Assembly (NCBI RefSeq): GCF_001879105.1
Contig: NZ_MLCF01000062.1
Location: 1-64,000 of the forward strand
Direction of reading: 5' to 3'
Origin: Mangrovactinospora gilvigrisea
GTDB taxonomy: Bacteria > Actinomycetota > Actinomycetes > Streptomycetales > Streptomycetaceae
DNA: 64,000 bases
The translations under genes and the position numbers were made by a program. Of this stretch, positions 32,879 to 42,058 are shown piece by piece. The stretch's first letter is position 1. Each line of letters begins with the position of its first letter. Under the pieces are notes generated by a model. It had not been told where the DNA came from. It searched no databases and worked only from the letters and a program-made list of their open reading frames with translations.

Positions 32879-32976
32879 GGTCCCTCCGGTCCGTTGCGCA
32901 CCGCCGCTCGCCCGTCCGCACAAGCGTCCTTGGTCCCTTCGGGGAAGCCGCCGCGCGGGTGCACCCTGGAGGTGTC

Positions 32977-32988
32977 ATACATATGTAT
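32977..32988. promoter_or_regulatory. ATACATATGTAT palindrome between putR and proline genes
   Basis: Perfect 12-bp palindrome, extended by one more pair after a mismatch, in a very GC-rich background. It lies 99 bp upstream of putR and 128 bp upstream of the proline dehydrogenase start. Its location makes it the best candidate operator for PutR. Confidence 0.6.
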
Positions 32989-33115
32989 CAGAAGCCGAGG
33001 GCATTGATGTGACACCTGACGATCCCCGGGGTTCGGTTCCGGCCCTACGGTGTGCTCGTCATCACCCTGCAAGACGTCCTGTGCACGTGTTCCGTGCTGT
33101 TCGGAGGGCCGCCCC

Positions 33116-34048
33116 GTGTCCCTGCTCAGTTCCGCCCTGCTGACCGCCGCGCGCAGCTCGCGCGCCCGCGGTCTGATCACCGCCGTGCCCGCCACCCGCA
33201 AGGTGGTCGAACGGTTCGTCGCCGGGGAGGTCACCGAGGACGGCGTGCGCGCCGTCGAGGAACTCGTCGGCAGCGGCCTCCATGTGACGCTCGACCGGCT
33301 CGGCGAGGACACCCTCGACCGCGCCGCGGCCGAGGCCACCCGCGACGGCTACCTGGCCCTCATCGAGACGCTCGCCGACCGCGGCCTGGCGTCGGGCAAC
33401 GAGGTGTCGGTGAAGCTCTCCGCCTGCGGCCAGGCGCTCGGCGCGGACGGCGAGAAGATCGCCCGCGAGAACGCCCGGGCCATCGCCGAGGCCGCCAAGG
33501 CCGCCGGGATGCTGATGACCCTCGACATGGAGGACCACACCACCATCGACTCCACCCTGGGGATCCTGCGCGAGCTGCGCGAGGACTTCCCGTGGCTCGG
33601 TGCGGTGCTGCAGTCCGCGCTGTACCGCACGGAGGACGACTGCCGGGCGCTGGCCCACGAGGGCTCCCGCATCCGGCTGGTCAAGGGCGCCTACAAGGAG
33701 CCCGACACCGTCGCCCACCAGGCCAAGTCCGAGGTGGACAAGGCGTATGTGCGCTGCCTGCGGATCCTGATGGCGGGCCGCGGCCGCCCGATGGTGGGCA
33801 GCCACGACCTGCGCATGATCCGCATCGCCGAGAGCCTGGCCCGGGAGAACGGCCGCTCCGCCGACTCCTACGAGTTCCAGATGCTCTACGGGATCCGCGC
33901 CTTCGAGCAGCGCCGCCTCGCCGAGTCCGGAGCCACCGTGCGCGTCTATGTCCCCTATGGTGACGATTGGTACGGATACTTCATGCGGCGCCTCGCCGAG
34001 CGCCCCGCCAACCTCGCGTTCTTCGCGCGCTCGCTGCTGTCGCGCTGA
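33116..34048 (+). CDS. pruB: Proline dehydrogenase
   Basis: Oxidises L-proline to pyrroline-5-carboxylate with FAD, giving electrons to the respiratory chain. 310 residues, the monofunctional size. Seen: SVKLSACGQALG, LMTLDMEDHTTIDSTLGILREL, LGAVLQSALYRTEDDCRALAHEGSRIRLVKGAYKE and the FAD/substrate end SYEFQMLYGIRAFEQRRLAESGATVRVYVPYGDDWYGYFMRRLAERPAN. GTG start with GGAGGG upstream. The P5C dehydrogenase gene follows 55 bp later. Confidence 0.95.
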   Translation: MSLLSSALLTAARSSRARGLITAVPATRKVVERFVAGEVTEDGVRAVEELVGSGLHVTLDRLGEDTLDRAAAEATRDGYLALIETLADRGLASGNEVSVKLSACGQALGADGEKIARENARAIAEAAKAAGMLMTLDMEDHTTIDSTLGILRELREDFPWLGAVLQSALYRTEDDCRALAHEGSRIRLVKGAYKEPDTVAHQAKSEVDKAYVRCLRILMAGRGRPMVGSHDLRMIRIAESLARENGRSADSYEFQMLYGIRAFEQRRLAESGATVRVYVPYGDDWYGYFMRRLAERPANLAFFARSLLSR

Positions 34049-34103
34049 ACCGACCCACCGTCACCATCCCGTCCAGAACCCAAGCGAGAGGCAGGCCGAC
34101 GCC

Positions 34104-35732
34104 GTGCAGTCCGTAACCCAGGTTCCCGAGCCGGTCAACGAGCCGTTCCACGCCTACGCCCCGGGCAGCCCCGAGCGGGCCCGCCTGGAGGCCGAGCTGA
34201 AGCGGCAGTCGGGCCAGGGCCCGGTCGAGCTGACCATGACCATCGGCGGCGAGAAGCGGATGGGCGGCGGCTCCCGCATCGACGTCGTCATGCCGCACCG
34301 GCACGCCGCGGTGCTGGGCACCATGGGCAACGCGACGCAGGCCGACGCGAAGGACGCCATCGACGCCGCGCTCAAGGCCGCCCCGGCCTGGCGCGCGATG
34401 TCCTTCGACGACCGCGCGGCGATCCTGCTGCGCGCCGCGGACCTGCTCTCCGGCCCCTGGCGGGAGAAGATGAACGCCGCCACCATGCTGGGCCAGTCCA
34501 AGACCCCGCAGCAGGCGGAGATCGAGACGCCCGCCGAGCTCTGCGACTTCTGGCGGTTCAACGTCCACTACGCCCGGCAGATCCTCGAGGACCAGCCGAT
34601 CTCGGTGCCCGGCGTGTGGAACCGGATGGAGTACCGCCCGCTGGAGGGCTTCGTCTACGCCATCACCCCGTTCAACTTCACCGCGATCGCCGGCAACCTG
34701 CCGACCGCGCCCGCGCTGATGGGCAACGTGGCGATCTGGAAGCCCTCGCCGACCCAGACCTACGCCGCCTGGCTGCTCATGGAGCTGCTGGAGGAGGCGG
34801 GCATGCCCAAGGGCGTCATCAACCTGGTGACCGGCGACGGCAAGGACGTCTCCGAGGTCGCGCTGGCCCACCCGGACCTGGCCGGCATCCACTTCACCGG
34901 CTCCACCGCCACCTTCCAGCACCTGTGGAAGACCGTCGGCGAGAACATCGCCGGGTACAAGACCTACCCGCGGCTGGTCGGCGAGACCGGCGGCAAGGAC
35001 TTCATCGTCGCCCACCCCTCCGCCGACCCGGCGGTGCTCAAGACCGCGATGGTGCGCGGCGCCTTCGAGTACCAGGGCCAGAAGTGCTCGGCGGCCTCCC
35101 GCGCCTACGTCCCCCGCTCGGTCTGGGAGCAGATCAAGGACGACTTCAAGGCCGAGGTCGACGGCATCAAGGTGGGCGACGTCAGCGACTTCTCCACCTT
35201 CATGGGCGCGCTGATCGACGACCGCTCCTTCGCCAAGAACAAGGCGGCGATCGACCGGGCCCAGGGCGACCCGACGATCGAGGTGCTGGCCGGCGGGACC
35301 TACGACGACTCGGTGGGCTACTTCGTCCGCCCGACCGTGCTGGTCTGCTCCGACCCCGCCAACGAGGTGTTCAGCACCGAGTACTTCGGCCCGATCCTCG
35401 CCGTGCACGTCTACGAGGACGACGCCTACGAGGCGACGCTCGCCCAGATGGAGTCGGCGGCGCCCTACGGCCTGACCGGCGCGATCATCGCCCGGGACCG
35501 GGAGGCCGTCGCGCACGCCGCCGAGGTGCTGCGCTTCGCGGCCGGCAACTTCTACATCAACGACAAGCCGACCGGCGCCGTCGTCGGGCAGCAGCCGTTC
35601 GGCGGCTCGCGGGCCTCGGGCACCAACGACAAGGCCGGCTCCAAGCAGAACCTGCTGCGCTGGGTCTCCCCGCGGGCCATCAAGGAGACGCTGGTGGCGG
35701 CGACCGACTACCGCTACCCCTACATGGGCTGA
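34104..35732 (+). CDS. pruA: 1-Pyrroline-5-carboxylate dehydrogenase
   Basis: Converts P5C/glutamate semialdehyde to glutamate with NAD. 542 residues from a GTG. The aldehyde-dehydrogenase residues are present: EGFVYAITPFNFTAIAGNL, the general base region LVGETGGKDFIVAHPSADP and the nucleophile Cys in FEYQGQKCSAASRAYVP. The C-terminal NAD/oligomer region QQPFGGSRASGTNDKAGSKQNLLRWVSPRAIKE is typical of P5CDH. Together with proline dehydrogenase it completes proline-to-glutamate breakdown. A terminator hairpin follows the stop. Confidence 0.97.
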   Translation: MQSVTQVPEPVNEPFHAYAPGSPERARLEAELKRQSGQGPVELTMTIGGEKRMGGGSRIDVVMPHRHAAVLGTMGNATQADAKDAIDAALKAAPAWRAMSFDDRAAILLRAADLLSGPWREKMNAATMLGQSKTPQQAEIETPAELCDFWRFNVHYARQILEDQPISVPGVWNRMEYRPLEGFVYAITPFNFTAIAGNLPTAPALMGNVAIWKPSPTQTYAAWLLMELLEEAGMPKGVINLVTGDGKDVSEVALAHPDLAGIHFTGSTATFQHLWKTVGENIAGYKTYPRLVGETGGKDFIVAHPSADPAVLKTAMVRGAFEYQGQKCSAASRAYVPRSVWEQIKDDFKAEVDGIKVGDVSDFSTFMGALIDDRSFAKNKAAIDRAQGDPTIEVLAGGTYDDSVGYFVRPTVLVCSDPANEVFSTEYFGPILAVHVYEDDAYEATLAQMESAAPYGLTGAIIARDREAVAHAAEVLRFAAGNFYINDKPTGAVVGQQPFGGSRASGTNDKAGSKQNLLRWVSPRAIKETLVAATDYRYPYMG

Positions 35733-35737
35733 CGGCT

Positions 35738-35756
35738 GGGCCGACCCCCTCGGCCC
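35738..35756 (+). terminator. Terminator of the proline operon
   Basis: GGGCCGA-CCCCC-TCGGCCC, a 7-bp perfect stem with a 5-base loop, 5 bp after the P5CDH stop. It separates the proline operon from the Rex-type site of the next operon. Confidence 0.65.
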
Positions 35757-35773
35757 CGGGTCCCCCCGAGATC

Positions 35774-35791
35774 TAGTGAAAACTTTCACGA
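35774..35791. promoter_or_regulatory. Rex-type operator upstream of adhE
   Basis: TAGTGAAAACTTTCACGA. The core GTGAA-N4-TTCAC equals that of the S. coelicolor Rex operator (TGTGAACGCGTTCACA), with one outer mismatch per half site against TTGTGAA-N4-TTCACAA. It lies 193 bp before the adhE start. Rex represses fermentative and respiratory genes and releases DNA when NADH is high, so anaerobic derepression of adhE-pflB-pflA is predicted. Confidence 0.65.
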
Positions 35792-35983
35792 AGTCCGGGG
35801 GGACCTTCGTCTTCGGTGAAGGTGCAGCTCAACGCGGGTGGATCGGCGTCCGGAGGGGTCCTGTTGCCCCGGACGGCCGTCCGCTTCGGGCCGTTCGCCG
35901 CTGAACGATGCATACATCAAGGCGTGCAATGGAGACAGCAGACCGGTAACGCCGGAACCTTCTCCACGCGAGGGGCACGCGCC

Positions 35984-38593
35984 ATGACCCGCAGCACCGC
36001 AGAGACCGAGGTCGACCTCCTCACCGCCGACGCCCTCACCGCGCTGAAGGCCTACGAGGAGTTCACCCAGGAGGACGTCGACCGGATCGTCCGCAAGGCC
36101 GCCCTGGCCGCGCTGCACCGCCACGGGGAACTCGCCGACCTCGCCGTCGAGGAGACCGGTCGCGGCGTCTTCGAGGACAAGGCCGTCAAGAACCTCTTCG
36201 CCTGCGAGCACGTCACCCACTCGATGGCCGGCCTGAAGACGGTCGGCGTCGTCGGCCGCGACGAGACCAACGGCATCACCGAGATCGCCGAACCGGTCGG
36301 CGTGGTCTGCGCGATGACCCCGGTCACCAACCCCACGTCCACCACGATCTTCAAGGCGCTGATCGCCCTGAAGACCCGAAACCCCATCGTCTTCGCCTTC
36401 CACCCCGGCGCCCAGGCCTCCTCCGCCGAGGCCGCCCGCACCGTCCGGGACGCGGCCGTCGCCGCCGGGGCGCCGGATGCCTGCGTGCAGTGGATCGAGC
36501 ACCCCTCGATGGCCGCCACCAGCGCCCTGATGCACCACGAGGCGGTCTCCACCATCCTCGCCACCGGCGGCAACGCCATGGTCAAGGCGGCCTACTCGTG
36601 CGGCAAGCCGGCCCTCGGCGTCGGCGCCGGCAACGTCCCCGCCTACATCACCAAGAGCGCCAAGCTCGGCCGGGCCGTCAACGACATCGTGCTCTCCAAG
36701 GCCTTCGACAACGGCATGATCTGCGCCAGCGAGCAGGCCGCGATCATCGACACCGAGGTCTACGAGCCCGCGATGGCCGAGTTCGCCAAGCTCCACGCGC
36801 ACCGGGCCACCCCGCAGGAGAAGGCCAAGCTGGAGGAGCTCCTCTTCGGCACCACCGCGGGCGGCGAGAACTGCGCCGGGGCGAAGCTCAACCCCGACGT
36901 CGTCGGCAAGTCGCCGCAGTGGATCGCCCGACAGGCCGGCTTCACCGTCCCCGAGGACACCTCCATCCTGCTCGCCGAGGTCTCCGGCGTCGGCCCGCAC
37001 GAGCCGCTCACCCGCGAGAAGCTCTGCCCCGTGCTCGCCGTGATGAGCGCCGAGAGCACCGAGCAGGGCCTGGGACGCGCCGCCGCCATGGTGGAGTTCG
37101 ACGGACTCGGCCACAGCGCCGCCGTCCACACCGAGGACGACGCCCTCGCCGAGGAGTTCGGCAGGCGCGTCAAGGCGATCCGAGTGATCGTCAACTCGCC
37201 CTCCACCTTCGGCGGCATCGGCGACGTCTACAACGCCTTCCCGCCCTCCCTCACCCTGGGCTGCGGCTCCTACGGCGGCAACTCCGTCGCCGGCAACGTC
37301 ACCGCCGGCAACCTGCTGAACATCAAGCGGATCGGCCGGCGCACCACCAACATGCAGTGGTTCAAGGTGCCGCCGCGCATCTACTTCGAGAAGAACGCGC
37401 TGAAGTACCTCGCCGAGATGGACGGCATCCGCCGCGCCACCATCGTCACCGACAGGACCATGGGCCGGCTCGGCTTCGTCGCCCGCGCCACCGCGCTGCT
37501 CAACGCCCGCCGCGAGCCCGTCGCCGTGCAGATCATCGACGACGTGGAGCCCAACCCGGAGCTGGCCACCGTGGAGCGCGGCGCCGCCGCGATGCGGGAC
37601 TTCGCACCGGACACCATCATCGCGCTGGGCGGCGGCTCCGCGATGGACGCCGCGAAGGTCATGTGGCTGATGTACGAGCACCCCGAGGTCGCCTTCGAGG
37701 ACACCCGGGAGAAGTTCCTCGACATCCGCAAGCGCGCCTTCGCCTTCCCGCCGCTGGGCGAGAAGGCGAAGATGGTCGCCGTCCCCACCACCTCCGGAAC
37801 CGGCTCCGAGGTCACCCCCTTCGCCGTCATCTCCGACCCGGAGGCGGCCCGGAAGTACCCGCTCGCCGACTACGCGCTCACCCCGGACGTGGCCATCGTC
37901 GACCCGGCGCTGCCGATGGACCTGCCGGCCGCCGTCACCGCCGACTCCGGCTTCGACGCCCTCACCCACGCCACCGAGGCCTATGTCTCCGTCTACGCCA
38001 ACGACTACACCGACGGGCTCTGCCTCCAGGCCATCAAGCTGATCTTCGAGAACCTGGAGGCCTGCGTCACCGAGGGCGCCGCCGCCCCGGCCGCCCGGGA
38101 GAAGATGCACAACGCCTCCACGGTCGCCGGGATGGCGTTCGCCAACGCCTTCCTCGGCCTCGTGCACGCCATGGCCCACACCCTGGGCAACACCTTCCAC
38201 CTCGCCCACGGCCGCACCAACGCCCTGCTGCTGCCGCACGTCGTCCGCTACAACGGGCAGATCCCCACCAAGCTCACCGGCTGGCCCAAGTACGAGACCT
38301 ACCGGGCCCACGAGCGGTTCCAGGAGATCGCCAAGATGCTGGGGCTGCCGGCCGCCACCCCCGAGGAGGGCGTGGAGTCCTACGCGTGCGCCGTGGAGCG
38401 GCTGCGCGACCGGTGCGGCATCCCGGCCTCCTTCGCCGAGGCCGGCGTCGCCGAGAAGGCCTTCCTCGACGCACTGCCCCGGCAGGCCGACAACGCCCAC
38501 GCCGACCAGTGCGCCCCCGCCAACCCGCGCATGCCGATGCGCGAGGACATGAAGCGGATCATGCGCAACGCCTACTACGGGAACGCGGCCTGA
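35984..38593 (+). CDS. adhE: Bifunctional acetaldehyde/alcohol dehydrogenase AdhE
   Basis: Reduces acetyl-CoA to acetaldehyde and then ethanol, re-oxidising two NADH. 869 residues, the usual length. The N-terminal CoA-acylating aldehyde dehydrogenase has its thiol in [11 protein letters not shown] near residue 246. The C-terminal iron alcohol dehydrogenase has the nucleotide loop [14 protein letters not shown] and the metal ligands in [25 protein letters not shown] and [12 protein letters not shown]. The in-frame extension to 35816 is rejected because its residues are non-protein-like. Followed after 26 bp by pflB. AdhE is typical of fermenters; its presence with PFL is unusual in Streptomyces. 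Confidence 0.97.
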   Translation: MTRSTAETEVDLLTADALTALKAYEEFTQEDVDRIVRKAALAALHRHGELADLAVEETGRGVFEDKAVKNLFACEHVTHSMAGLKTVGVVGRDETNGITEIAEPVGVVCAMTPVTNPTSTTIFKALIALKTRNPIVFAFHPGAQASSAEAARTVRDAAVAAGAPDACVQWIEHPSMAATSALMHHEAVSTILATGGNAMVKAAYSCGKPALGVGAGNVPAYITKSAKLGRAVNDIVLSKAFDNGMICASEQAAIIDTEVYEPAMAEFAKLHAHRATPQEKAKLEELLFGTTAGGENCAGAKLNPDVVGKSPQWIARQAGFTVPEDTSILLAEVSGVGPHEPLTREKLCPVLAVMSAESTEQGLGRAAAMVEFDGLGHSAAVHTEDDALAEEFGRRVKAIRVIVNSPSTFGGIGDVYNAFPPSLTLGCGSYGGNSVAGNVTAGNLLNIKRIGRRTTNMQWFKVPPRIYFEKNALKYLAEMDGIRRATIVTDRTMGRLGFVARATALLNARREPVAVQIIDDVEPNPELATVERGAAAMRDFAPDTIIALGGGSAMDAAKVMWLMYEHPEVAFEDTREKFLDIRKRAFAFPPLGEKAKMVAVPTTSGTGSEVTPFAVISDPEAARKYPLADYALTPDVAIVDPALPMDLPAAVTADSGFDALTHATEAYVSVYANDYTDGLCLQAIKLIFENLEACVTEGAAAPAAREKMHNASTVAGMAFANAFLGLVHAMAHTLGNTFHLAHGRTNALLLPHVVRYNGQIPTKLTGWPKYETYRAHERFQEIAKMLGLPAATPEEGVESYACAVERLRDRCGIPASFAEAGVAEKAFLDALPRQADNAHADQCAPANPRMPMREDMKRIMRNAYYGNAA

Positions 38594-38619
38594 CGGCCCG
38601 CCGGAACAGGAGAGCCACC

Positions 38620-40872
38620 ATGACCATCCAGGAGACCACCGCAGCCGCCACCGCGTGGGACGGCTTCCGGGGCGGGCTGTGGCGCGACGCCGTCGACGTC
38701 CGCGACTTCGTCCAGCACAACTACACCCCCTACGAGGGCGACGCCGGCTTCCTCGCCGGCCCCACCGAGCGCACCACCGCCGTCTGGGGCAAGCTGCTCG
38801 CGCTCTTCCCCGAGGAGAACGCGCGCGGCGTCCACGACGTCGACGTCCACACCCCCTCCGGCATCGACGCCTTCGAGCCCGGCTGGATCGACCGCGAGCG
38901 CGAACTCGTCGTCGGCCTGCAGACCGACGCCCCGCTGAAGCGCGCCATCATGCCGGCCGGCGGCTGGCGGATGGTGGAGAGCGCCCTGAACGCCTACGGC
39001 TTCGAGGCCGACCCCGAGGTGAAGAAGATCTTCACCAGGTACCGCAAGACCCACAACGACGGCGTCTTCGACGCCTACACCCCCGAGATCCGCGCCGCCC
39101 GCCACTCCGGCATCATCACCGGCCTGCCCGACGCCTACGGCCGCGGCCGCATCATCGGCGACTACCGCCGCGTCGCCCTCTACGGCGTCGACCGGCTGAT
39201 CGCCGGGAAGAAGGCCGACAAGGCCGAACTGCTGGAGGCGTGGCCCACCGAGGAGAACATCCGCGACCGCGAGGAGGTCGCCGAGCAGATCAAGGCGCTC
39301 GGCGAGCTCAAGGCGATGGCCGCCCGCTACGGCCACGACATCTCCCGCCCCGCCGCGAACGGCCGGGAGGCCGTGCAGTGGCTCTACTTCGGCTACCTGG
39401 CCGCCGTGAAGGAGCAGAACGGCGCCGCCATGTCGCTCGGCCGCGTCGACGCCTTCCTCGACATCTACCTCCAGCGCGACCTGGAGGCCGGCGTGCTGAC
39501 GGAGGAGCAGGCCCAGGAGATCATCGACGACTTCGTCGTCAAGCTGCGCATCGTCCGCTTCCTGCGCACGCCCGAGTACAACCAGCTGTACTCCGGCGAC
39601 CCGACCTGGGTGACCTGGTCGCTGGCCGGCATGGGCGAGGACGGCCGCACCCTGGTCAACCGCACCACCTTCCGGGCCCTGCAGACGCTCTACAACCTGG
39701 GCCCGGCCCCCGAGCCCAACCTCACCGTCTTCTGGACCCGCCGGCTGCCCGAGGGCTTCAAGAAGTTCGCCGCCCAGGTCGCCATCGACACCAGCGCCCT
39801 GCAGTTCGAGTCGGACGAGCTGATGCGCCCCAAGTACGGCGACGACACCGCGATCGCCTGCTGCGTCTCGGCGATGGCGGTCGGCAAGCAGATGCAGTTC
39901 TTCGGCGCCCGGGTCAACCTCGCCAAGGCCCTGCTGTACGCGATCAACGGCGGCCGGGACGAGAACACCGGCGAGACGATCGTCCCCGGCCTGGAGCCGA
40001 TCACCGGCGAGTACCTGGACTACCCGACCGTCGCCACCGCCTACGACACCATGCTGGAGTGGCTGGCCAGGACGTACGTCCACGCGCTCAACGTCATCCA
40101 CTACATGCACGACAAGTACGCCTACGAGCGCATCGAGATGGCGCTGCACGACCGCGCGATCCTGCGCACCATGGCCTGCGGCATCGCCGGGCTCTCGGTC
40201 GCCGCCGACTCGCTCTCGGCGATCAAGCACGCGGAGGTGCGGGTGATCCGGGACGCGACCGGGCTCGCCGTCGACTACGCGATCGAGGGCGACTACCCCG
40301 CCTTCGGCAACAACGACGACCGGGCCGACGCGATCGCCCGCGAGCTGGTGCACACCTTCATGCGGAAGGTGCGCAAGCACCCCACCTACCGGGGCGCGCG
40401 GCACACCCAGTCGGTGCTCACCATCACCTCCAATGTCGTCTACGGCAAGAAGACCGGCAGCACTCCGGACGGCCGCCGGGCCGGCGAGCCGTTCGCCCCG
40501 GGCGCCAACCCGATGAACGGCCGCGACGAGCACGGCTACATCGCCTCCGCGCTCTCGGTAGCCAAGCTGCCCTACGACGACGCCGAGGACGGCATCTCGC
40601 TGACCAACACCATCACCCCCGACGCGCTGGGGCGTTCGCCCGAGGAGCGGATCGACAACCTCGCCGGCGTGCTGGACGGGTTCATGGCGGCGGACGGCTT
40701 CCACATGAACGTCAACGTGCTGGACCGGGCGATGCTGGAGGACGCCATGGAGCATCCGGAGACCTACCCGCATCTGACCATCCGGGTCTCCGGATACGCC
40801 GTCAACTTCGTGCGGCTCACCCGCGAGCAGCAGCGCGACGTCATCAACCGCACCTTCCACGGGACGCTCTGA
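38620..40872 (+). CDS. pflB: Pyruvate formate-lyase
   Basis: Cleaves pyruvate plus CoA to acetyl-CoA and formate by a glycyl radical, only without oxygen. 750 residues. The active-site cysteines are adjacent in [18 protein letters not shown] (Cys414-Cys415) and the radical glycine is Gly725 in [25 protein letters not shown]-type substrate residues and the [17 protein letters not shown] block match true PFL, not a diol dehydratase or choline lyase. AGGAG precedes the ATG. The gene overlaps pflA by TGATG, so both are translated together. Confidence 0.97.
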   Translation: MTIQETTAAATAWDGFRGGLWRDAVDVRDFVQHNYTPYEGDAGFLAGPTERTTAVWGKLLALFPEENARGVHDVDVHTPSGIDAFEPGWIDRERELVVGLQTDAPLKRAIMPAGGWRMVESALNAYGFEADPEVKKIFTRYRKTHNDGVFDAYTPEIRAARHSGIITGLPDAYGRGRIIGDYRRVALYGVDRLIAGKKADKAELLEAWPTEENIRDREEVAEQIKALGELKAMAARYGHDISRPAANGREAVQWLYFGYLAAVKEQNGAAMSLGRVDAFLDIYLQRDLEAGVLTEEQAQEIIDDFVVKLRIVRFLRTPEYNQLYSGDPTWVTWSLAGMGEDGRTLVNRTTFRALQTLYNLGPAPEPNLTVFWTRRLPEGFKKFAAQVAIDTSALQFESDELMRPKYGDDTAIACCVSAMAVGKQMQFFGARVNLAKALLYAINGGRDENTGETIVPGLEPITGEYLDYPTVATAYDTMLEWLARTYVHALNVIHYMHDKYAYERIEMALHDRAILRTMACGIAGLSVAADSLSAIKHAEVRVIRDATGLAVDYAIEGDYPAFGNNDDRADAIARELVHTFMRKVRKHPTYRGARHTQSVLTITSNVVYGKKTGSTPDGRRAGEPFAPGANPMNGRDEHGYIASALSVAKLPYDDAEDGISLTNTITPDALGRSPEERIDNLAGVLDGFMAADGFHMNVNVLDRAMLEDAMEHPETYPHLTIRVSGYAVNFVRLTREQQRDVINRTFHGTL

Positions 40873-41645
40873 TGGCCACCCCCGCCGCCGCCGTGCTGGA
40901 GCGCACCGGACGCGCGGTCACCGGCTCCGTCCACTCCTGGGACCTCTCCACCGGGGTGGACGGCCCCGGGACCCGGTTCACCGTGTTCCTCTCCGGCTGC
41001 CCGCTGCAGTGCCTGTACTGCCAGAACCCGGACACCATGCGGATGCGCAACGGCCGCCGCACCACCGCGGACGCGATCGTCGCGGAGGCCGCGAAGTACC
41101 GGACGTTCATCGACGCGGCCGGCGGCGGGGCCACCATCAGCGGCGGAGAGCCGCTGCTGCAGCCGGTCTTCGCCGGCGAGCTGTTCCACCGCTTCAAGCA
41201 CGAGCTGGGGCTGCACACCGCGCTGGACACCTCCGGCTTCCTCGGGGTGCGGGCGACGGACGCGCTGCTGGCGGACGTCGACCTTGTGCTGCTGGACATC
41301 AAGTCGTGGGAGCCGGACCTCTACCGCCGCCTCACCGGGCAGCCGCTGCGCCCCACGCTGGACTTCGCCCGGCGGCTGGCCGGCCTGGGCAAGGCGGTGT
41401 GGGTGCGGTTCGTGCTCGTCCCCGGGCTGACGGACGGCGCCGCGAACGTCGGCGGCGTCGCCGACTTCGCCGCGTCGCTGGGCAACGTGGAGCGGGTGGA
41501 CGTGCTGCCCTTCCACAAGCTCGGCCGGGCCAAGTGGGAGGGCCTGGGCAAGCGGTTCCCGCTGGAGGCCACCCCGTCCCCGACGCCGGCCCGGGTGGAG
41601 GAGGCGAGGGCCCGCTTCCGGGCCGCCGGACTCCACGCGGTCTAA
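40872..41645 (+). CDS. pflA: Pyruvate formate-lyase-activating enzyme
   Basis: Radical-SAM enzyme that installs the glycyl radical on PFL. 257 residues. The cluster motif is FLSGCPLQCLYCQNPDT (Cys43, Cys47, Cys50, CxxxCxxC), followed by GGGATISGGEPLLQP (SAM-binding GGE) and LDTSGFLG, DLVLLDIKSW, VRFVLVPGLTDG, LPFHKLGRAKWEGLGK. There is no extra ferredoxin domain, so it is the PFL type, not the glycerol-dehydratase type. The start overlaps the pflB stop, and a small membrane-protein gene overlaps its own stop. Confidence 0.96.
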   Translation: MATPAAAVLERTGRAVTGSVHSWDLSTGVDGPGTRFTVFLSGCPLQCLYCQNPDTMRMRNGRRTTADAIVAEAAKYRTFIDAAGGGATISGGEPLLQPVFAGELFHRFKHELGLHTALDTSGFLGVRATDALLADVDLVLLDIKSWEPDLYRRLTGQPLRPTLDFARRLAGLGKAVWVRFVLVPGLTDGAANVGGVADFAASLGNVERVDVLPFHKLGRAKWEGLGKRFPLEATPSPTPARVEEARARFRAAGLHAV

Positions 41646-41956
41646 TGGACGGCATGTCCGACACCGCACAGCAGCCCCGCACGGATTCCCCCGCCGAGAC
41701 CCCGGCCGCCCCGCGCCGGGGTCTGGTGCTGTCCCGCAAGGTTTCCTGGTTCCTCGCCGCGTTCGGCGTCTGGTCCTGGATCATCTGGATCACGTTCGAG
41801 AAGAACCTGGTCAAGGACGCCAGCGGGCTCGCCTTCCACCACGGCCGGGCGACCGCCTACTTCTACATCCACACCGCGCTGGCGATCGTCTCGTTCCTGC
41901 TGGGGACGGCGATCGGGATCCTCGGCCTCCGGGGGATCCGCCGCTCCCGCGGCTGA
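41645..41956 (+). CDS. Small two-span membrane protein coupled to pflA
   Basis: 103 residues. The ATG shares one base with the pflA stop (TAATG), which suggests translational coupling. A disordered N-terminus rich in Pro/Thr is followed by two hydrophobic segments (VSWFLAAFGVWSWIIWITF and AYFYIHTALAIVSFLLGTAIGILGL) separated by a loop with KNLVKDASGLAFHHGRAT, and a basic tail. The His-containing loop could bind a ligand. Related small proteins stand near the sdh locus in Streptomyces, so its place here may be positional rather than functional. Function unknown. Confidence 0.8.
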   Translation: MDGMSDTAQQPRTDSPAETPAAPRRGLVLSRKVSWFLAAFGVWSWIIWITFEKNLVKDASGLAFHHGRATAYFYIHTALAIVSFLLGTAIGILGLRGIRRSRG

Positions 41957-41977
41957 GGGGCTGCGCGCACCCTTGCG

Positions 41978-41990
41978 GTAAAGCGTTTAC
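41978..41990. promoter_or_regulatory. LacI-type palindrome GTAAAGCGTTTAC
   Basis: Perfect 5-bp arms around a 3-base centre (GTAAA-GCG-TTTAC). The TTTAC/GTAAA spacing resembles LacI/GalR operators. It lies 69 bp upstream of the secreted-protein gene at 42059 and is one of few AT-rich blocks in the area. Confidence 0.5.
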
Positions 41991-42058
41991 ACAACCATGC
42001 TCACCACTGCCCCGGCCGGGCGCAGGTCGCGCAGTCGTCTCCCGCGCAAGGAGAGAGC

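Noticed and set aside
35816-35983. In-frame extension of adhE
   Set aside because: Residues are not protein-like and the extension has no ribosome site; ATG 35984 gives the normal AdhE N-terminus.
38655-41645. Very long open frame across pflB that ends in the pflA reading frame
   Set aside because: The pflB part is an Arg/Pro-rich shadow in a different frame; pflB and pflA both have their own starts with the TGATG overlap.
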